NCBI RefSeq assembly: GCF_034190915.1
Contig: NW_026947514.1
Coordinates: 6,097,701-6,161,700, forward strand
DNA length: 64,000 bases
Source of the DNA: Cavia porcellus
Lineage: Eukaryota; Chordata; Mammalia; Rodentia; Caviidae
Direction: 5' to 3'
Shown: positions 11,111-23,001 of the stretch, in pieces
How positions within the stretch are numbered: the first letter of the stretch is position 1
Layout: each line of letters opens with the position of its first letter
Position numbers and translations under genes: made by a program
The notes under the pieces: generated by a model
What the model was told of the DNA's origin: nothing
The model's database searches: none
What the model saw: only the letters and a program-made list of their open reading frames with translations

Positions 11111-11164
11111 ATCAGAATTTCATGAAGTTTGCACGTTATCAGAATTTCATGAAGTTTGCACGTT
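11111..11164. repeat. Perfect 27-bp tandem duplication
   Basis: The unit beginning atcagaatttcatgaagttt is repeated exactly, at 11111-11137 and 11138-11164. It sits in AT-rich unique DNA. Confidence 0.96.
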
Positions 11165-11728
11165 CTGGATTGCAAAAAAAACCCCCTGTTTTTCTAACCA
11201 TATTAATTGATAATATAGTTAGAAGATTCATCTCTCATTTTAATAAACAACTATGTAAGCACAGCTACTCAGAGCCTTACATACAGGTCATGTTGGATTA
11301 GGGCTGAGTAGCCCTTTAACTGCAGGAGAAATTTTTTTAAAGTCAGTAACATCAATCCTATCTACTTCTTGTTGAAACGGTACTACACCAAACTGCAGGC
11401 TGTTATTTCTGCAAAGTCATCTGGTGAAAAATGAGAAATAAATTAGAGCAGATGTATGTTTATGGAGAGCAATAAATGGCATTTTAAAACGCAAAGTATT
11501 TCCTCTTTATTAGACATTTCTTTATTACACGTTGTGTTTTTGTCAAATTTTGTAAACACTCCGTCGTCAAATGCCTCATTATCTGCAGAACAGAGAAAAG
11601 AATCGATAAGCTATCAATACATAAATTTAACTACTTGTGTGTATGCCCAAAGTACCGTCCGTGAAGTGCTTGTATGTCCCATTATCAAACGCCTCTCATT
11701 TCAAATCAGAAAATGTTTCTAGTTCCCA
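11165..11728. other. AT-rich unique DNA
   Basis: No gene recognised. A frame of 88 codons at 11456-11722 (plus) has no domain. Composition and lack of repeat signatures would fit slowly evolving non-coding DNA, but I cannot test conservation. Confidence 0.35.
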
Positions 11729-11729
11729 C

Positions 11730-11865
11730 CGTTACTTCAGATCCTGGAGGCACAGAGATAGAATTGGTCCTGCTCCTGCCTTCAAAGATCTGCCAGGCTG
11801 AGGTGAAGACAGCCATGCAAATAATGGGTCATAGAGCCCGGTGAGCAAGGCAGGAGGAGGAGGGA
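11730..11865 (+). mobile_element. Ancient dispersed-repeat remnant
   Basis: The order 'cacagagatagaattggtcc', 'ctgccttcaaagatctgcc', 'gacagccatgcaaataatggg' parallels the old mammalian repeat that reads as '...ggggatacagcagtgaac...cctgccctcatggagctt...gacagacaataaac'. Diverged; family assignment uncertain. Confidence 0.35.
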
Positions 11866-12794
11866 GGCGTTCCCAGTGGGATGGTTTATGCTCTTTTGAG
11901 TGGCTGGAATGGGTGTGGGGGCAGAGATGGCTTCGGAATTCCAGTATCACAGGGCCATGGAACTTTAAAATGGGCTCACAGCTCTGTAAGGGCTTCATCC
12001 TTCCCGGATCATAGCACTTTAGAGGAGGAGGTGGACGTGCAGCAGGACAGGGAGCATCTGGGAACCACAGAGTCTTTCCAGATGGCTTTCTGAGGGGATG
12101 GCTCTTCAAGTCAGTACAAAGAACCTGCAAAATTCAGAGGGCTCCTGAAATACGCCCCTCCTTCCCCCTCAGTGCTTTTTGGTTCAGACAACCAGCATCC
12201 CATAGATGCTAGCATTGGGGTGACAACTGAAGACTCGGACCTCTGCTGGTGGGGTGGCCAGGTGGAGGTGCCTCCCCGGCCGCCCTATCCCCGTGTCCTC
12301 CCCTTGCAAAGGGACGCCTGTGTGGTGTGCACTGGCTGTGCCCTTACCCAGCCCAGGTTTTCCGGTCCCCAGAAATGATATGCTTCCAGATGACTTGCCC
12401 AGGAAATGAGGAGGCTGAGTCTCTTTTCAAGCGTTGGCCCTGAACACCCCGGCCTTCACAATGGCTTGACGAATAGCAGCAAGCTGCTGAAGACTTATTA
12501 TGCTCCTTGAATTTGGTTTTTGTGCATTTTTTTCTTTCTTGTGAAAAAAAGGCCATTCTTTCCCAAACCAGGCACATTTATCTCTTCCACAGAGCCAGCC
12601 CCTCAACAACCTTGGAATTGGAAGCATTGGAAAAACAGCTTTGCCTCCGCGCCCTGCCAGACCGAGGACAAGCCCTCCTGCTCAGGGACGGTGAGCTGCC
12701 AGCTTCCCCAGCCATCAGTTCTTCCCGTGAAAAGTCCTAAGCCATGAACACCATTTCCAGAGTGTGTTCTGTGTGCTGCACCCCTAGCCACTGT

Positions 12795-12915
12795 GTCTTG
12801 TTTCATTACAAAATGTTTTAACTTTTAACTTTTGCAATAATTTAAATGTACCAATGATTGCAGAAAAGAGGGTGAAATTTCCACGCACTCTTCACCCAGA
12901 TTCCCCAAAGGTAAG
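12795..12915 (+). mobile_element. Ancient L1M/LTR-type fragment
   Basis: A short stretch, with 'tgcagaaaagagggtgaaat' and 'actcttcacccagattcccc', resembles a widespread old mammalian repeat containing 'cccatacacccttcacccag'. Too short to type. Confidence 0.3.
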
Positions 12916-15093
12916 TCCCCAGGGAACCCCAAGAAGAGGCAGTGCTTTGAGCTTCACAGGTTGCAGTCACACATCTGGAGACCCTGTTCTGCTCAGGCAG
13001 GCTCTGAGCCCGGATCCCAGGCGGCAGGCAGAAGCCAGGACCCCTTCTGATCTCCTTCACCTTGGAATGCTCCCTTGGTCTTTCGCCATGTTCACGGCCT
13101 GATGCCTTTGGAGAGTTCTTCTGCAGAGAAGCCCTCCGGGTGGGCTTGCCCTCTGTTCCCTCATGACGAAGTTCCAGCTTTGCCTGGTTTGCAGGGACCA
13201 CAAGCGGGATCCATGTCCTTCTCTGTATCGGGACGTGCATCGGCCGTATAGCTAACGTGCCCACTGGTGACGAGCCCCTGGTGTCTCCACTATCACTTCA
13301 TACTTTGTTTCCTTTATAATCAAGGAGCGTGTTAGGGCACCAGATTTTGAGCCTCTAAATATCCTTGGTCTCATCATTTTTTCACCCACCAACTTTAACA
13401 CGCATGAATGAGTGGCCTGCAGCTGCTTTTACTGTGGTGTTTGCCAAAAGGTGAATACATATATTCCTCTAGACATCCATAAGTTGGAGTTCTACCTTGA
13501 GGAAGAGTATCCCTTTACCTTCCATTTATCTATGCAGTTACAGAAAACTCCTGACTTAAAGGGATGCCCATTGTAATTGTATGACTCTGCAGTGCTGCCA
13601 GTGTGAATGCACAGAGTAGAAGCCACATCGTGGATCTTTGGTGTTTGTCTCTTCTCAGGCCAGTGGGACCTGATACAGTGCTCTCCAGTGATGCTGGACA
13701 GGGCAGGTCCTGGTCAGTGCACCATCACAAGACTACACAATCTGTCCTCTGAAGGGCTCCTGAGATACCATGTTCCGTGGACCGGGTGTGTTTGATACGA
13801 GTCTGATTTGCAGTGTCTTCAATCTATGATTGACTCTAGGAGCTGTAACTCCTGTTAAGTCAAGGAGCACCTGAGCTTTAGTCAGTGTACACTCATGGAT
13901 TCTGGTTCTGTCTTATGGGTGAGAAGCCATCAGTGTGTACGTTTGTGTCTCATTTAAATTGCTCCAGATTTGCCCACTGGGAACTCATGAGGTTCAGTTG
14001 CTATGTCCCATCCATGAGCCCCCATCTTTTGTTGAATGCATCCTAACTTTCAAGCACTACAAGACACCCCAGACCCGTGCTTTGCTCTCCTTGCCCTGGG
14101 CCTGGTTCAAGCTATTTTCCCAGGTGGGCTCCTTTATAGCACCACAATATCAGAAAGCAGGACCAGGCTGCAGAAGCACCCATCCCTACTCAGGTTTTCA
14201 CCATCCCCTGGCCCCCGCTGCAGACAGCACAAAGCTAGATTTTGCTTATGTTACTTTGTCCAAACTTCTCAGCCAGCCTCTGGGAAAGAGCATTTGATTG
14301 ACAGTAAACATGAAAGCACTTGTCCTGAAATATCTGACATCCTACAGCAGACATGAGGAGGAACTAGGATTCAAACTCAGAAGCTGTGGCATGGGGCACG
14401 GTACCCTCCCATCGTGCAGCGTGACTCCTGAAAGAGGAGACTGACGGGAAGCAGCAGGGTGGGGAGGAGTCCATCTCGCCCAGCTGGCCCTTTATCTTCT
14501 TCCTTGCCCTTTTCTCTGCTTTTTTCAGTGGAGTTGATGAGGGCAACGGGCTTTCTTTCCTTGCCGCTGCAATTCTTAGCACTCAAGGTTAGTGCAGTTC
14601 ATTTATTTATTTATTTGTTTGGAATCCCACCTCCAATCATGATGCAGCCTTTGATTTGCCCACAATCTGTCCTCTTTTCTGATTGGTCCTGTTCATTCAT
14701 CCCATGTTTTCCTCTAGAAGGCTTTTCCTCATGACCAGGATCCGTTCATCTCCACCCAACTCCTGCTCTGGTTCACAGCCAGTGGATGGGTTGGTCACGT
14801 GACTATGGCTTGTTACATGGCTTCTTCTGGACCTATCAAAAACCGAGAGGGAGCATGGCTGGCCTACTGCTGGGAAAGGAATACAGCTTAGCCAGCTTTT
14901 GTTGGCTAGACTGAGAGAAGATCGATCACTGATCCCTCTCCAAGTCTCTTTCACATGGAGCTTTCTACCTGGTGGACAGGCCCCCCAGTGCTCCTTGGAG
15001 CCTTTCTTACTATGAGCACCTCTGCACCCCATATGCCTACAGTAAGATCAATTTACAAAAATTGTCCTTCTAAATAAAGTAGCCATTTACAAT
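12916..15093. other. Unique DNA, nothing recognised
   Basis: No gene recognised. A short (TTTA)n run occurs near 14600-14620. The 140-codon minus frame at 12842-13264 and the 120-codon plus frame at 13935-14297 have no domain and overlap shorter frames in other phases. Confidence 0.4.
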
Positions 15094-15095
15094 TA

Positions 15096-15252
15096 CAGTC
15101 AGTCCTTCTTATCCTTGGGTTCAGCATTTGTGGACTCAGTCAACTGTGACAAAAATATTTCAGAAAACAATTTCAACTATACTAATTACAGGCTTCCTTT
15201 TTCTTCATTATTTCCTAACCAGTGTAGTAGCATTTACATTGCATTTATACTG

Positions 15253-15296
<44 letters not shown>

Positions 15297-15420
15297 GATA
15301 CAAGTTATTTAGAGCTGATTTACAGCATACAGGATATACAACATGCTATGTAAGGACCTGAGTGTCCATGGGTTCTTGTATTTGCCTTAGGACCAGGGTC
15401 TTGGAGGTGCCGATAGATTG
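15096..15420 (+). mobile_element. Tigger/MER-type DNA transposon (non-autonomous)
   Basis: Begins 'cagtcagtccttcttatcct' directly after a TA (15094-15095) and ends '..ggtgccgatagattg' directly before a TA (15421-15422), as expected for a Tc1/mariner-superfamily insertion. The interior 'gggttcagcatttgtggact' and 'agtcaactgtgacaaaaata' matches the known short Tigger-type family ('ccgcatccgtggattcaacc...ggatcgaaaatatt'). There is no transposase frame. An (AT)n tract has expanded inside it. Confidence 0.78.
15254..15295. repeat. (AT)n microsatellite
   Basis: An almost pure run of about 20 TA units inside the Tigger-type element. Confidence 0.97.
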
Positions 15421-15422
15421 TA

Positions 15423-17310
15423 CCTTGGGAGGTACTGGAGACTGGGCTGGGATTTTCATTAGTGAGCTGTGTGGTCAAGGATGAGTGTGTGTAGCCTGTG
15501 GTATGGGACAGAGCAGAGGTAGGGTGTACATTGGAACTAGCAGAACAGGCTTGCTTGATTCTGGGACTGTCCTCAGCTCAAGGAGAAGGAGTTTCTGGGG
15601 ACATAGAAGGGATATGGAGAGGATGGTGGCTAGGACAGACTAGGGAGGGAGGAGCCACCCCATACATTCAGGGAGGATAGAGGCCAGTGATCCCTGATGT
15701 TCTGCTTCCCCAGGGGCCATGAATACAGATTCTGAGAGAATTCTCTGGCCTCCCCAGGCTCAAAGGAAGTACTTCTCTCACCTCTCAACAAAAGCAAGGT
15801 TCTTCTTCTAAGGCCAGCAGGAACTCCCAGTGCTCTTGATGGTTGCATTGTGTGAATAAGTCTAACTGCTTAATTGGATGAAATCCCACCTCCCCAGGAA
15901 CATCATGGTGGACGAGTTCACATCCTTGGGTAACACTAAGAGGGGCCTTAGCCTTCTGGTCCCTTCTTGTAGAGCCTCTGGAGGGAGGTCAGAGGCTCGG
16001 TGAATTAACAGGGCTCTAAGAGCAGTTCTGCCCTCAGCCTTTGGGTGAGGCCAGTGGGACCAGGCTTAGTGACTGCTCTGTAGGATGACAGGGAGACTCC
16101 CTTTCCAGTGGCCCTGATTACAGCCTCCCAGGGCTCCAAATCCTGGACAACACACCCAGATCCTGTGCCAGAGAAAGCAGAGCGCAGGCCGAGGAGCCAG
16201 TGAGAACAAAGGAGGCTGCTACCACCCAGCTTCCACCTCCCTTCCTCTACCCCCCAAGAGGGCTTCGCAGGACCTCCCTGTGCACCCCACCTAACCAGCC
16301 AAGATGGCCGGTGACCATCTGGTGACACGGTGACTGTTATAGTTCCAAGATGTTACAACTCAAAGGATACCACAGAAGCTTAGCAGTTGGGGCACAGGGC
16401 TTTGGATTCCCCTTTGTCTGTTCTAAGGAGAGAGTGTACACTGTGGGGTACACTCACTCAATGTGTGGGTCATGTTCACTTAATTGCTTCCTCTTTGCAC
16501 CCTACATTTGGGAGAGAGCTCGCTAACTGTCCATTTCCCCCACCATCCCACTGAGCGTGATTACTATGTTCTGTCCTTGCCCCCTACCCCACACACACAT
16601 ACATGTTATTTTGGACTGGGAATATTTTCCTCATTTGGATTTTTGAAGTAACTTGTAAATCCATCACTGGAACTACTTTCTTTACATGCAAGGCTCAGAG
16701 GAGAATGCTATTTTTAAGAAACCAGAGGAGGTAGCTTGACCCACGGCTTCCTGGAGTCCATTTCCAGTCTTTTGCCAACTTGTGTGTGATTGGGGTTTAG
16801 TGGGTCCCTATCCTTGAATGAGAGTGAAGCCTGCGTGGTCTCTTCCCAAGGGGTGAGAGTGTTGTGAAGACTGAGAACAGATGCATAGATTTCTGCTAAA
16901 AGGCCCTCTGGCACAGCATTCACAGTTACCTGTACCTGAACTATTTTTAGGATGTTCTGATGCCAGAAGACCTGGAAAAGTGTAACTTTTTTTGATGGTG
17001 AATTTAGTATTTCAATACAGAAAAAAATTGCAAAAGAAAAATATCAGGATTTTAACTTTTCCTCTTTGCAGCTTCTCTAGTCTTTTGTGTACCTGGCTAG
17101 GAACCATATTTACACCTGCAAAGACAAAATGATTGTTTAGGGGCCTGGAGCCCAACGACATGAGGGAATAATACCAAGGAACAGTGAGGTGAGGGCCGTG
17201 GCTGCTGGCCTGGCGGGATTCCACAAGTGAGCAGAACTTCAGCTCACTCACTTCAGCCCAAGAACTTTGAAATATCCGGAGCCAGGTGTTGACACACTTC
17301 TGTTTCAGAC
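15423..17310. other. Unique DNA, nothing recognised
   Basis: No gene, exon or named repeat that I can support. The longest frame is 107 codons on the minus strand (16005-16328), with no domain. Confidence 0.4.
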
Positions 17311-17312
17311 CA

Positions 17313-17480
17313 TGTCATAGGTTGCTTAATGATGGCTGTGTGCTGAGGATTGCTTTGTTAGGCAACGCTGTCACTGCATGAACAGGAGAGAGTGTAATGA
17401 CAGGAACAGGGAGTGTAATCACAGAGGGCGTAAATCACAGGATCCTATGACAAGGTGATACAATGCTATGTCATGGAATG
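17313..17480 (+). mobile_element. Possible ancient repeat fragment
   Basis: The run 'cataggttgcttaatgatgg ... attgctttgttaggcaacgctgtcactgcatgaacaggagagagtgta' (abridged) follows the order of an old dispersed mammalian repeat with 'cgttaggcgatttcatcattgtgtgaacatcatagagtgta'. Diverged, and I cannot name the family with certainty. Confidence 0.4.
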
Positions 17481-17727
17481 GCATCCTGTCTGTGGCCCCG
17501 TATGTGGCAAGTTACTTTGGAAAAAGGCACTTGGCAAAGCCACCTAAATATTTTGCACTGTAATTTCTCAGCAAAACATTAAAGATGAACATTTGTGTTA
17601 ACTTGCTATAATGATTTTGTGAGAAAAATATGATTTCTCAAGACTAGGCCTCCATGGTTCCAAAAAGGTAAAGATTTTATAACCTAATGCCTACTATTAA
17701 AGAAAAAATAAGAAGGTTTAGCTATTT

Positions 17728-18112
17728 TGTGAATACTTTATGTGCCAGAGTGATACTCTTGGTGGGGTGCTGACTGGATTGACTTTGAGGATTGCCCTGG
17801 GGACTGGAGGGAACACTTCTGGGTGTGTCATGGTGACATGATCTTGGGGTCTACATCTGCTGCCATACCTTTCCTCTCTGGTGCTGTTCCCCTGCTGATT
17901 CCTGGCCAAAATGAGCTAAGCAACACTGCCCTTCCACCATGATATCTCTGCCTCGGAATCAGCTGACCATAGACAAAATCCCCTGAAGCCATGAACCAAA
18001 TAAACCTGGAGTTATCAGGTATCATGCAGTTATCAGTTTTGGGGAGCTGGAATTATCAGGTATTGTAGAATTATCAGGTATTGTGTCTCAGTGATGAAGA
18101 AGCTACTGTAAT
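17728..18112 (+). mobile_element. MaLR-like LTR, sense
   Basis: Starts near TG at 17728 with the order 'ttggtggggtgctgactgg', 'cacttctgggtgtgtc', then 'ccaccatgatatctctgcct', 'ccatgaaccaaataaacc' and 'tcaggta...tgtctcagtgatgaagaagcta'. The 'ccaaataaacc' polyadenylation-signal block followed by 'ggtattgtgtctcagtgatg' is characteristic of this LTR group. An internal direct repeat of 'gaattatcaggtattgt' lies near 18050-18083. Confidence 0.68.
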
Positions 18113-19495
18113 AGAGAATTGGGATCAGAGGAGTGGGGCAATTGCAGTAACTACAGCTGACCATGGGATTTAGAAAAACTTTTGGAATTGATTTGTCTGG
18201 AGGAGCTTGGAAAGGTTTGAAGATATTGACTAAAGAAGTCATAGAATGTTCACAGAAGAACTTGATTTGACAGGAGACTTTGGTAGGAGCTCAGAAGACA
18301 AGAATGCTAATAGGAATGCAGACCATGAAGACCAGGCTCAGATGATTTCAGAGCAAAGCCTTCATTGGCAGTTGAACCAGAGCTCATGTGCATTACAATC
18401 TGGGAGAAAATGTGTTTATGTTTTTTCCATGTCCTGAAACTTTGCAGGAGACTGATATTTAAGAGTTGTGGATTAACTGGTTTCAAAGCCACCCAACATT
18501 CAGGCTGTGGTATGGGTACCATCAGCTGTGCTTAGCTGGATTTATAGTGAGAACCGAGAGCACAAAGCAGAGTAGAACAATTTAAACATTTAAATTTTGG
18601 CCTCCAGGGAACTATATGTAAATTTGGAGCCAAAGAAAATGTGATTGCTGAAGAAATTAGTGTCATTAAAATAAAAGCAAATATTTTGTAGAGGGATAAG
18701 AACAAAGATGCCTTGAGGGCATCTCAGAGATCAGCAAGATCTCACCCACCTCAAAGGTGCAAAATGCTCAAGGGTGCAAATGTGTAAGCCTTCCAGTTGA
18801 GAAGACAGTCACTGAGTTTCCTGCCTGAGAGGGGCCATCTAGAGAATTTTTTTTCCCCTGGGATTCATTTCACTGTACTCAAAACTCCTTGCAACCATGG
18901 TCCAAGGGGGCCATGCTTGGCATTATCTATGTAACACTGGCTTTATTGGGATGCCGAATACAGGCCTTGTGACACCAGGGAGGTTCCCACCTAGATTTCA
19001 AAGGAAGACCTGAAAGGACAGGCAAGGAGCATTGTATAAGTCTGTGGGATTTCCCCAGTGGAAACCCTGGGGAGTCAGAGATGCCAGGAAACGTCTGCTA
19101 AGAAAGCCTGAGGGCTGAGGGAGGACCCAAGCAAGAGGCCATGTAGGCTACAATGGGCAAGGGCATAGCATGGCTCTGCCCAGCCTTCTGAAATTCAGGT
19201 CTTTGTGCTCCGGATACCAGATACAGAGCTTTAGGATTTACTGTTTGTCCTCCTAGATTTTGGTGATACTGAGGTCTGATTCTTTTCTATCCCTTGTTCG
19301 TCCCTTTTGGAATGGGATTCTTTATCCCATGCCAAGGCTTCTGTATCATGTTACAGCCACCTCTCAGCTTCATGGTCAGTACTAAAATGCAATTAAAATC
19401 AAGAGGAGGAACCAGGCTTTGGTTACCCTGGACATTCACTTTCAGTGGTGTCTCAGGAATGTAAGGTCTATTTCTTACTCTCTATTGTTCAGGAA
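18113..19495. other. Unique DNA, nothing recognised
   Basis: No gene or nameable repeat. Short frames only. Confidence 0.4.
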
Positions 19496-19499
19496 AAAT

Positions 19500-20650
19500 T
19501 CCACTGGATCCACAATACATCCCTTTTTTATGTTTTCACTGTAAAATGTATATACTATTGTATATGATATATACAAAGTCCAATGATAATTTTCTGTCAA
19601 ATAAATTAACATATTCCCCTCTTGCACCTGTCTACCCCCAATTTTTCCTTCTTTTCTTCTTGGGATAAGAATACCTAATGTAAACTCTTTTGCAGATTTC
19701 CAGCGTACAGTGCAATGTTTCACATTCATTCCCTACACTCACTCACATTCATGCCTGCAAATTTGTGTTCTTTGACCCCCATCGTCCCATCTTACAGCTC
19801 ACTCCCAGCAATGTTAACTACTGTCCTACCTTGTTCCTGTGTTCATTATTATTTTCTGATTCTACATATTAACTGAGATCGTACAGTATTTTTCTGTCTG
19901 TGACTGGATTATTTCACTGGCATAGTGTCTTCCATCTATGTTATTACAAGTGGTAGGATTTTTTTCCTTTTCAAGGGTCAAAAATCTTATTTATTTATTC
20001 TTTTGTCAATGAACTCTTCAGTTGTTCCCGCATCTTGACTATTCTGAAGAATGCTGCAGTGTATACGGGAGTGCAGATACCTTTACAAGACAATGATTTC
20101 ATTTTCTTTGAGTACATACCCAGGATGAGGCTTGCTGGATCCTGTGATAGTTTCATTTTTAATTTACTTAGCAACCTCCGTACTGTTTTTCACAGTGGCC
20201 ATCATGTGTACAGAGTTCACCTTTTTCTTTTTCCACATCTTTGCCAATGCTTGTATCCTTTGTCTGCTAGATAAAATCCATCCTAACAGTTCCAAGGTAA
20301 TAGCTAATTATTGCTTTAATGATGATTAATGATGTTGAATACCTTTTCATATACCTATTGGTTATTTTAAGTTTCCTTTGGAGAAATATCTATTAAAGTC
20401 TTTTGCCCATTTTCTGAATTGAGTTATTCATTTGGTTTTTAATTTCCTGAGCTCTTTATATATTTCACATTTTAACTCCTTATCGAATAACTGGTTCACA
20501 AATAAGTTTTCCTAATCCTTAGGCTGCCTCTTCATGCTGATTCTTTCTTTCTTTATGCAAGTGATTTTAGTATGAAGTCATTCCATTTTTTAATATGTTT
20601 TTTTTTCTTTTTCATTGGCTGAACTAGTGCTCATGTTTGAACTTCTGTGA
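19500..20650 (-). mobile_element. L1 3' end, antisense, about 1.1 kb
   Basis: The plus strand carries the complement of an old L1M-type 3' region in the correct order: 'gagatcgtacagtatttttctgtctgtgactggatt' (abridged), 'cttgactattctgaagaatgctgcag', 'gggagtgcagatac', 'catacccaggatgagg', 'tttgccaatgcttgtatcc', 'catcctaacagttcc', 'tttgcccattttctgaattg'. The L1 is on the minus strand, 5'-truncated and diverged, with no intact ORF2. The short plus-strand frames within it are antisense artefacts. Confidence 0.82.
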
Positions 20651-20794
20651 TGCTTTACTTTCCTTTGAAAAATAAGATATAAAATTTTAGCTGCTACTAA
20701 ATGCACACAAGTCATGGAAGCAATCATATTTAGATACTGCAAAAGCCCAGGGTTCCCACTTACATCATAGACAGAGGATTTTCCATTTCTATCT

Positions 20795-20940
20795 TCAGTT
20801 AGGGATGAGTAAACTGAGAAGCCTGGCCGCTAAGCAAGCGGCTCCCAAGTCACACAGCTACTGAGATGCAGCCCTCCTTCAAATAGAACCCAAGTGCATT
20901 GAATTTAAGTCCAGCGCTACTTCCTGTGGTGATCAGCAAC
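20795..20940 (-). mobile_element. MIR SINE, antisense
   Basis: Carries the reverse-complement MIR order: 'gggatgagtaaactgagaag', then 'aagtcacacagcta', 'aatagaacccaagtgcattg'. This corresponds to 'gatgaggaaactgaggc...ggtcacacagctag...cgaacccaggcag'. Confidence 0.7.
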
Positions 20941-20959
20941 AGACAAATATCTACTAAGG

Positions 20960-21340
20960 GATCAACATTTTATTGATGCTGAGTAGACATCAGCTCTGTG
21001 ACAGATGCACTGTTAATGCGATTTTCTTTTCTTGCCCAACACAACTTAGCAGACCAGTCAGATTAGTGGATAATGACTTTAACAGCCAAGTTGGTGGGCC
21101 TCGGAGGACCTCAACCAAGACCAGGGGAAGCTGATAGTTTAAACAGCTCCTCGGTAACTTTTAGCCATGTAAATCAGGAGGGGAATCCATCATGGCCGTC
21201 ACGGGCCAATTGAACACGCAGTAAATCTGCTAAAGTTGCTCATTTATCTTCCTTTGTTCTACTCTCATGAGTTCAAAAGTAACAGCCGCAAGATCTACCT
21301 TCAAACAGGCAATGCTCCAACATTGAAGGCAGGACTTTGA
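20960..21340. other. Non-repetitive stretch, candidate conserved non-coding element
   Basis: About 380 bp without any repeat signature or CpG, balanced in composition and without long open frames. It lies between a MIR and a LTR cluster. The texture resembles conserved non-coding elements, but I have no alignment. Purely an inference. Confidence 0.2.
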
Positions 21341-21489
21341 TTTTGCTCTCAAAAAAATCACAATCTTTTTTTATTTTTAAAAATGTGGTTAAACTAAATA
21401 AAATATATATGTATCATTGTGATTATGAGACCTCAGGAAAGCTACTGGATTTTAAGCTGAGTTTGTGCTTCTCACTTGGATGCTGAGAA

Positions 21490-21872
21490 GGATGTACAAT
21501 CTGAATGTGAGGTTATAACTACTATGTAAAATCTCTCCTGTGTTCAGAGATGGGGCTTTCAAAATATGGCTGGATCATGGGGTGCTGGTTTATAACTAAA
21601 TGTGCTCTTAGGAGGTGAAGCTTATTTGAAGTATGTCACAAAGTATGACCTGGAAGGGTGTCTTCTGGTTCCTGGCTCCTCCCTTGTCTGCTCCCTGGCT
21701 GCCACAAGGTGAGCTCTTTCACTTTGCCCTTTTATTATTATGTTTCTGCCCGAGAGCCCACTAACTGTGGATAGAAAGCCCCGAGTAGTGAGCTAAATTA
21801 GACCTCCTCCTTTATGTTGTTGATGTCAGGTATTTTGTCCCAGAAACATGAAACCTGACGGATCACTTACTG
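21490..21872 (+). mobile_element. MaLR-like LTR, sense
   Basis: Order of blocks: 'tgtgttcagagatggggctt', 'aagtatgacctggaaggg', 'ctgctccctggctgccac', 'tgtggatagaaagccccgag', 'gtgagctaaattagacctcc', 'gtcaggtattttgtcccagaa'. The 'gagctaaat...acctcc...ggtattttgtcccag' tail is shared with the LTRs at 22525 and 51905. Ends approximate. Confidence 0.68.
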
Positions 21873-22016
21873 AAACTTAATTAATTCTCAGGACAATGCA
21901 TACATCTTTGCAAGAACAGACACCTTAAATAAACTCACACCCTTGTATTCCTATCATTTAACTGCCAATTTTCATTTCTTACATGTTTTCTACATTTAAT
22001 CTACAGATATTTATTA

Positions 22017-22375
22017 AACACTGCTATGGCTTGAGTGTACTCCCCAAAAGCAAATGGTGGAAATTTCAGCCTTAGTGCAACAATGTGGGAAATGGAGCCT
22101 CCTGGGAGGTACTTAGGTCATGTGAACTCCACCCTTGTGAATGGATTAATATCAATTATCAAAAGGTTGGGGTCAACAAGTTTGATCTTGTTCTCTTTTT
22201 CCACATCTGATATCTTCTAATACATTGGGATGTAGCAAGAAGGTCTTCACTAGACATGGCCCCCCAATCTTACACTTCCCAGCCTCCAGAAATGTGAGAC
22301 AAATAAATATGAGCTCAGCATACCTTACCCAAGCTGTAGCATGTTATAGTAGGATGAATGGGCTATGACAAACAC
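22017..22375 (+). mobile_element. Intact solo MaLR LTR with 5-bp duplication
   Basis: A 349-bp LTR (22022-22370) starts TG and ends CA. It is flanked by the 5-bp direct repeat aacac at 22017-22021 and 22371-22375, as ERVL/MaLR integrations leave. The interior order is MST/MLT1-like: 'tgctatggcttgagtgtact', 'gggaggtacttaggtcatg', 'ccagcctccagaaatgtgag', 'acaaataaat', 'gctatgaca'. The orientation is sense. It represents recombination between two LTRs of a former provirus; no internal region remains. Confidence 0.85.
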
Positions 22376-22524
22376 GTATTGAGTTGCAAGCACTTGAACT
22401 AGAAATTGGTCTCAATTCACATGTGTACCTATTCCAAATCTAGACACTCATCAATTTATAATGAGGTTAGGTCTTCATAAGCCCATATGTATCAGCTATG
22501 GTTCACTAGAAGAACAAATATAAT

Positions 22525-22910
22525 TGTTATAGTTTGTGTCTGGGTGCCTCCCCCAACCCCCAGCGGACAAACTCATGCATTCATGGAGGTGACCGAGTCT
22601 ACAGTTTGTGATTGGCTCATTGTCCAGGGATAGGATTGGTGGTGTGAGTGCTATACCTGTCCAGAGGCAGGTAGCCAGTGTACAATATATGAGTGGGAAG
22701 GAGGCATGCTTTTCCCTTTTGCCCTTTTGCTCTTGTTGCTTCTGGTATCTTCCATAGCTGCCATGTTGCCCCTCAGCCATGTGACCCTGACTTGAAGCCA
22801 GCTGAGTATGGACTGAAACCTCCACAAACTGTGAGCTAAATAAACCTTTCATTCCTTCATTATGAGTGTCAAGTATTTTGTCTTAACTATGAGACGAAAG
22901 TAACTGAGAC
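22525..22910 (+). mobile_element. MaLR-like LTR, sense
   Basis: Starts 'tgttatagtttgtgtctggg' and passes through 'gattggctcattgtccaggg', 'gctgccatgttgcccctcag', 'ggactgaaacctccacaaac', 'gtgagctaaataaacctttc' and 'gtcaagtattttgtctt' to 'aaagtaactgagac'. The AATAAA at about 22841-22846 is the LTR polyadenylation signal. The 3' boundary merges into a (CTATA)n array, so no clean duplication is visible. Confidence 0.8.
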
Positions 22911-23001
22911 CTATACTATACTATACTATACTATACTATACTATACTATACTATACTATGCTATACTATAATATACTACTATACTATACTATAGTATACT
23001 A
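22911..23001. repeat. (CTATA)n pentanucleotide array
   Basis: About 18 units of CTATA. It is pure at first, then carries variants (ctatg, ataat, actact) toward 22960-23001. It abuts the 3' end of the LTR at 22525-22910, which suggests it grew from the LTR terminus or its target site. Confidence 0.95.

Noticed and set aside
19690..20329. Hydrophobic frames at 19690-20329 resembling membrane proteins
   Set aside because: They are the antisense of an L1 3' region, whose T-rich strand encodes Phe/Leu-rich peptides.
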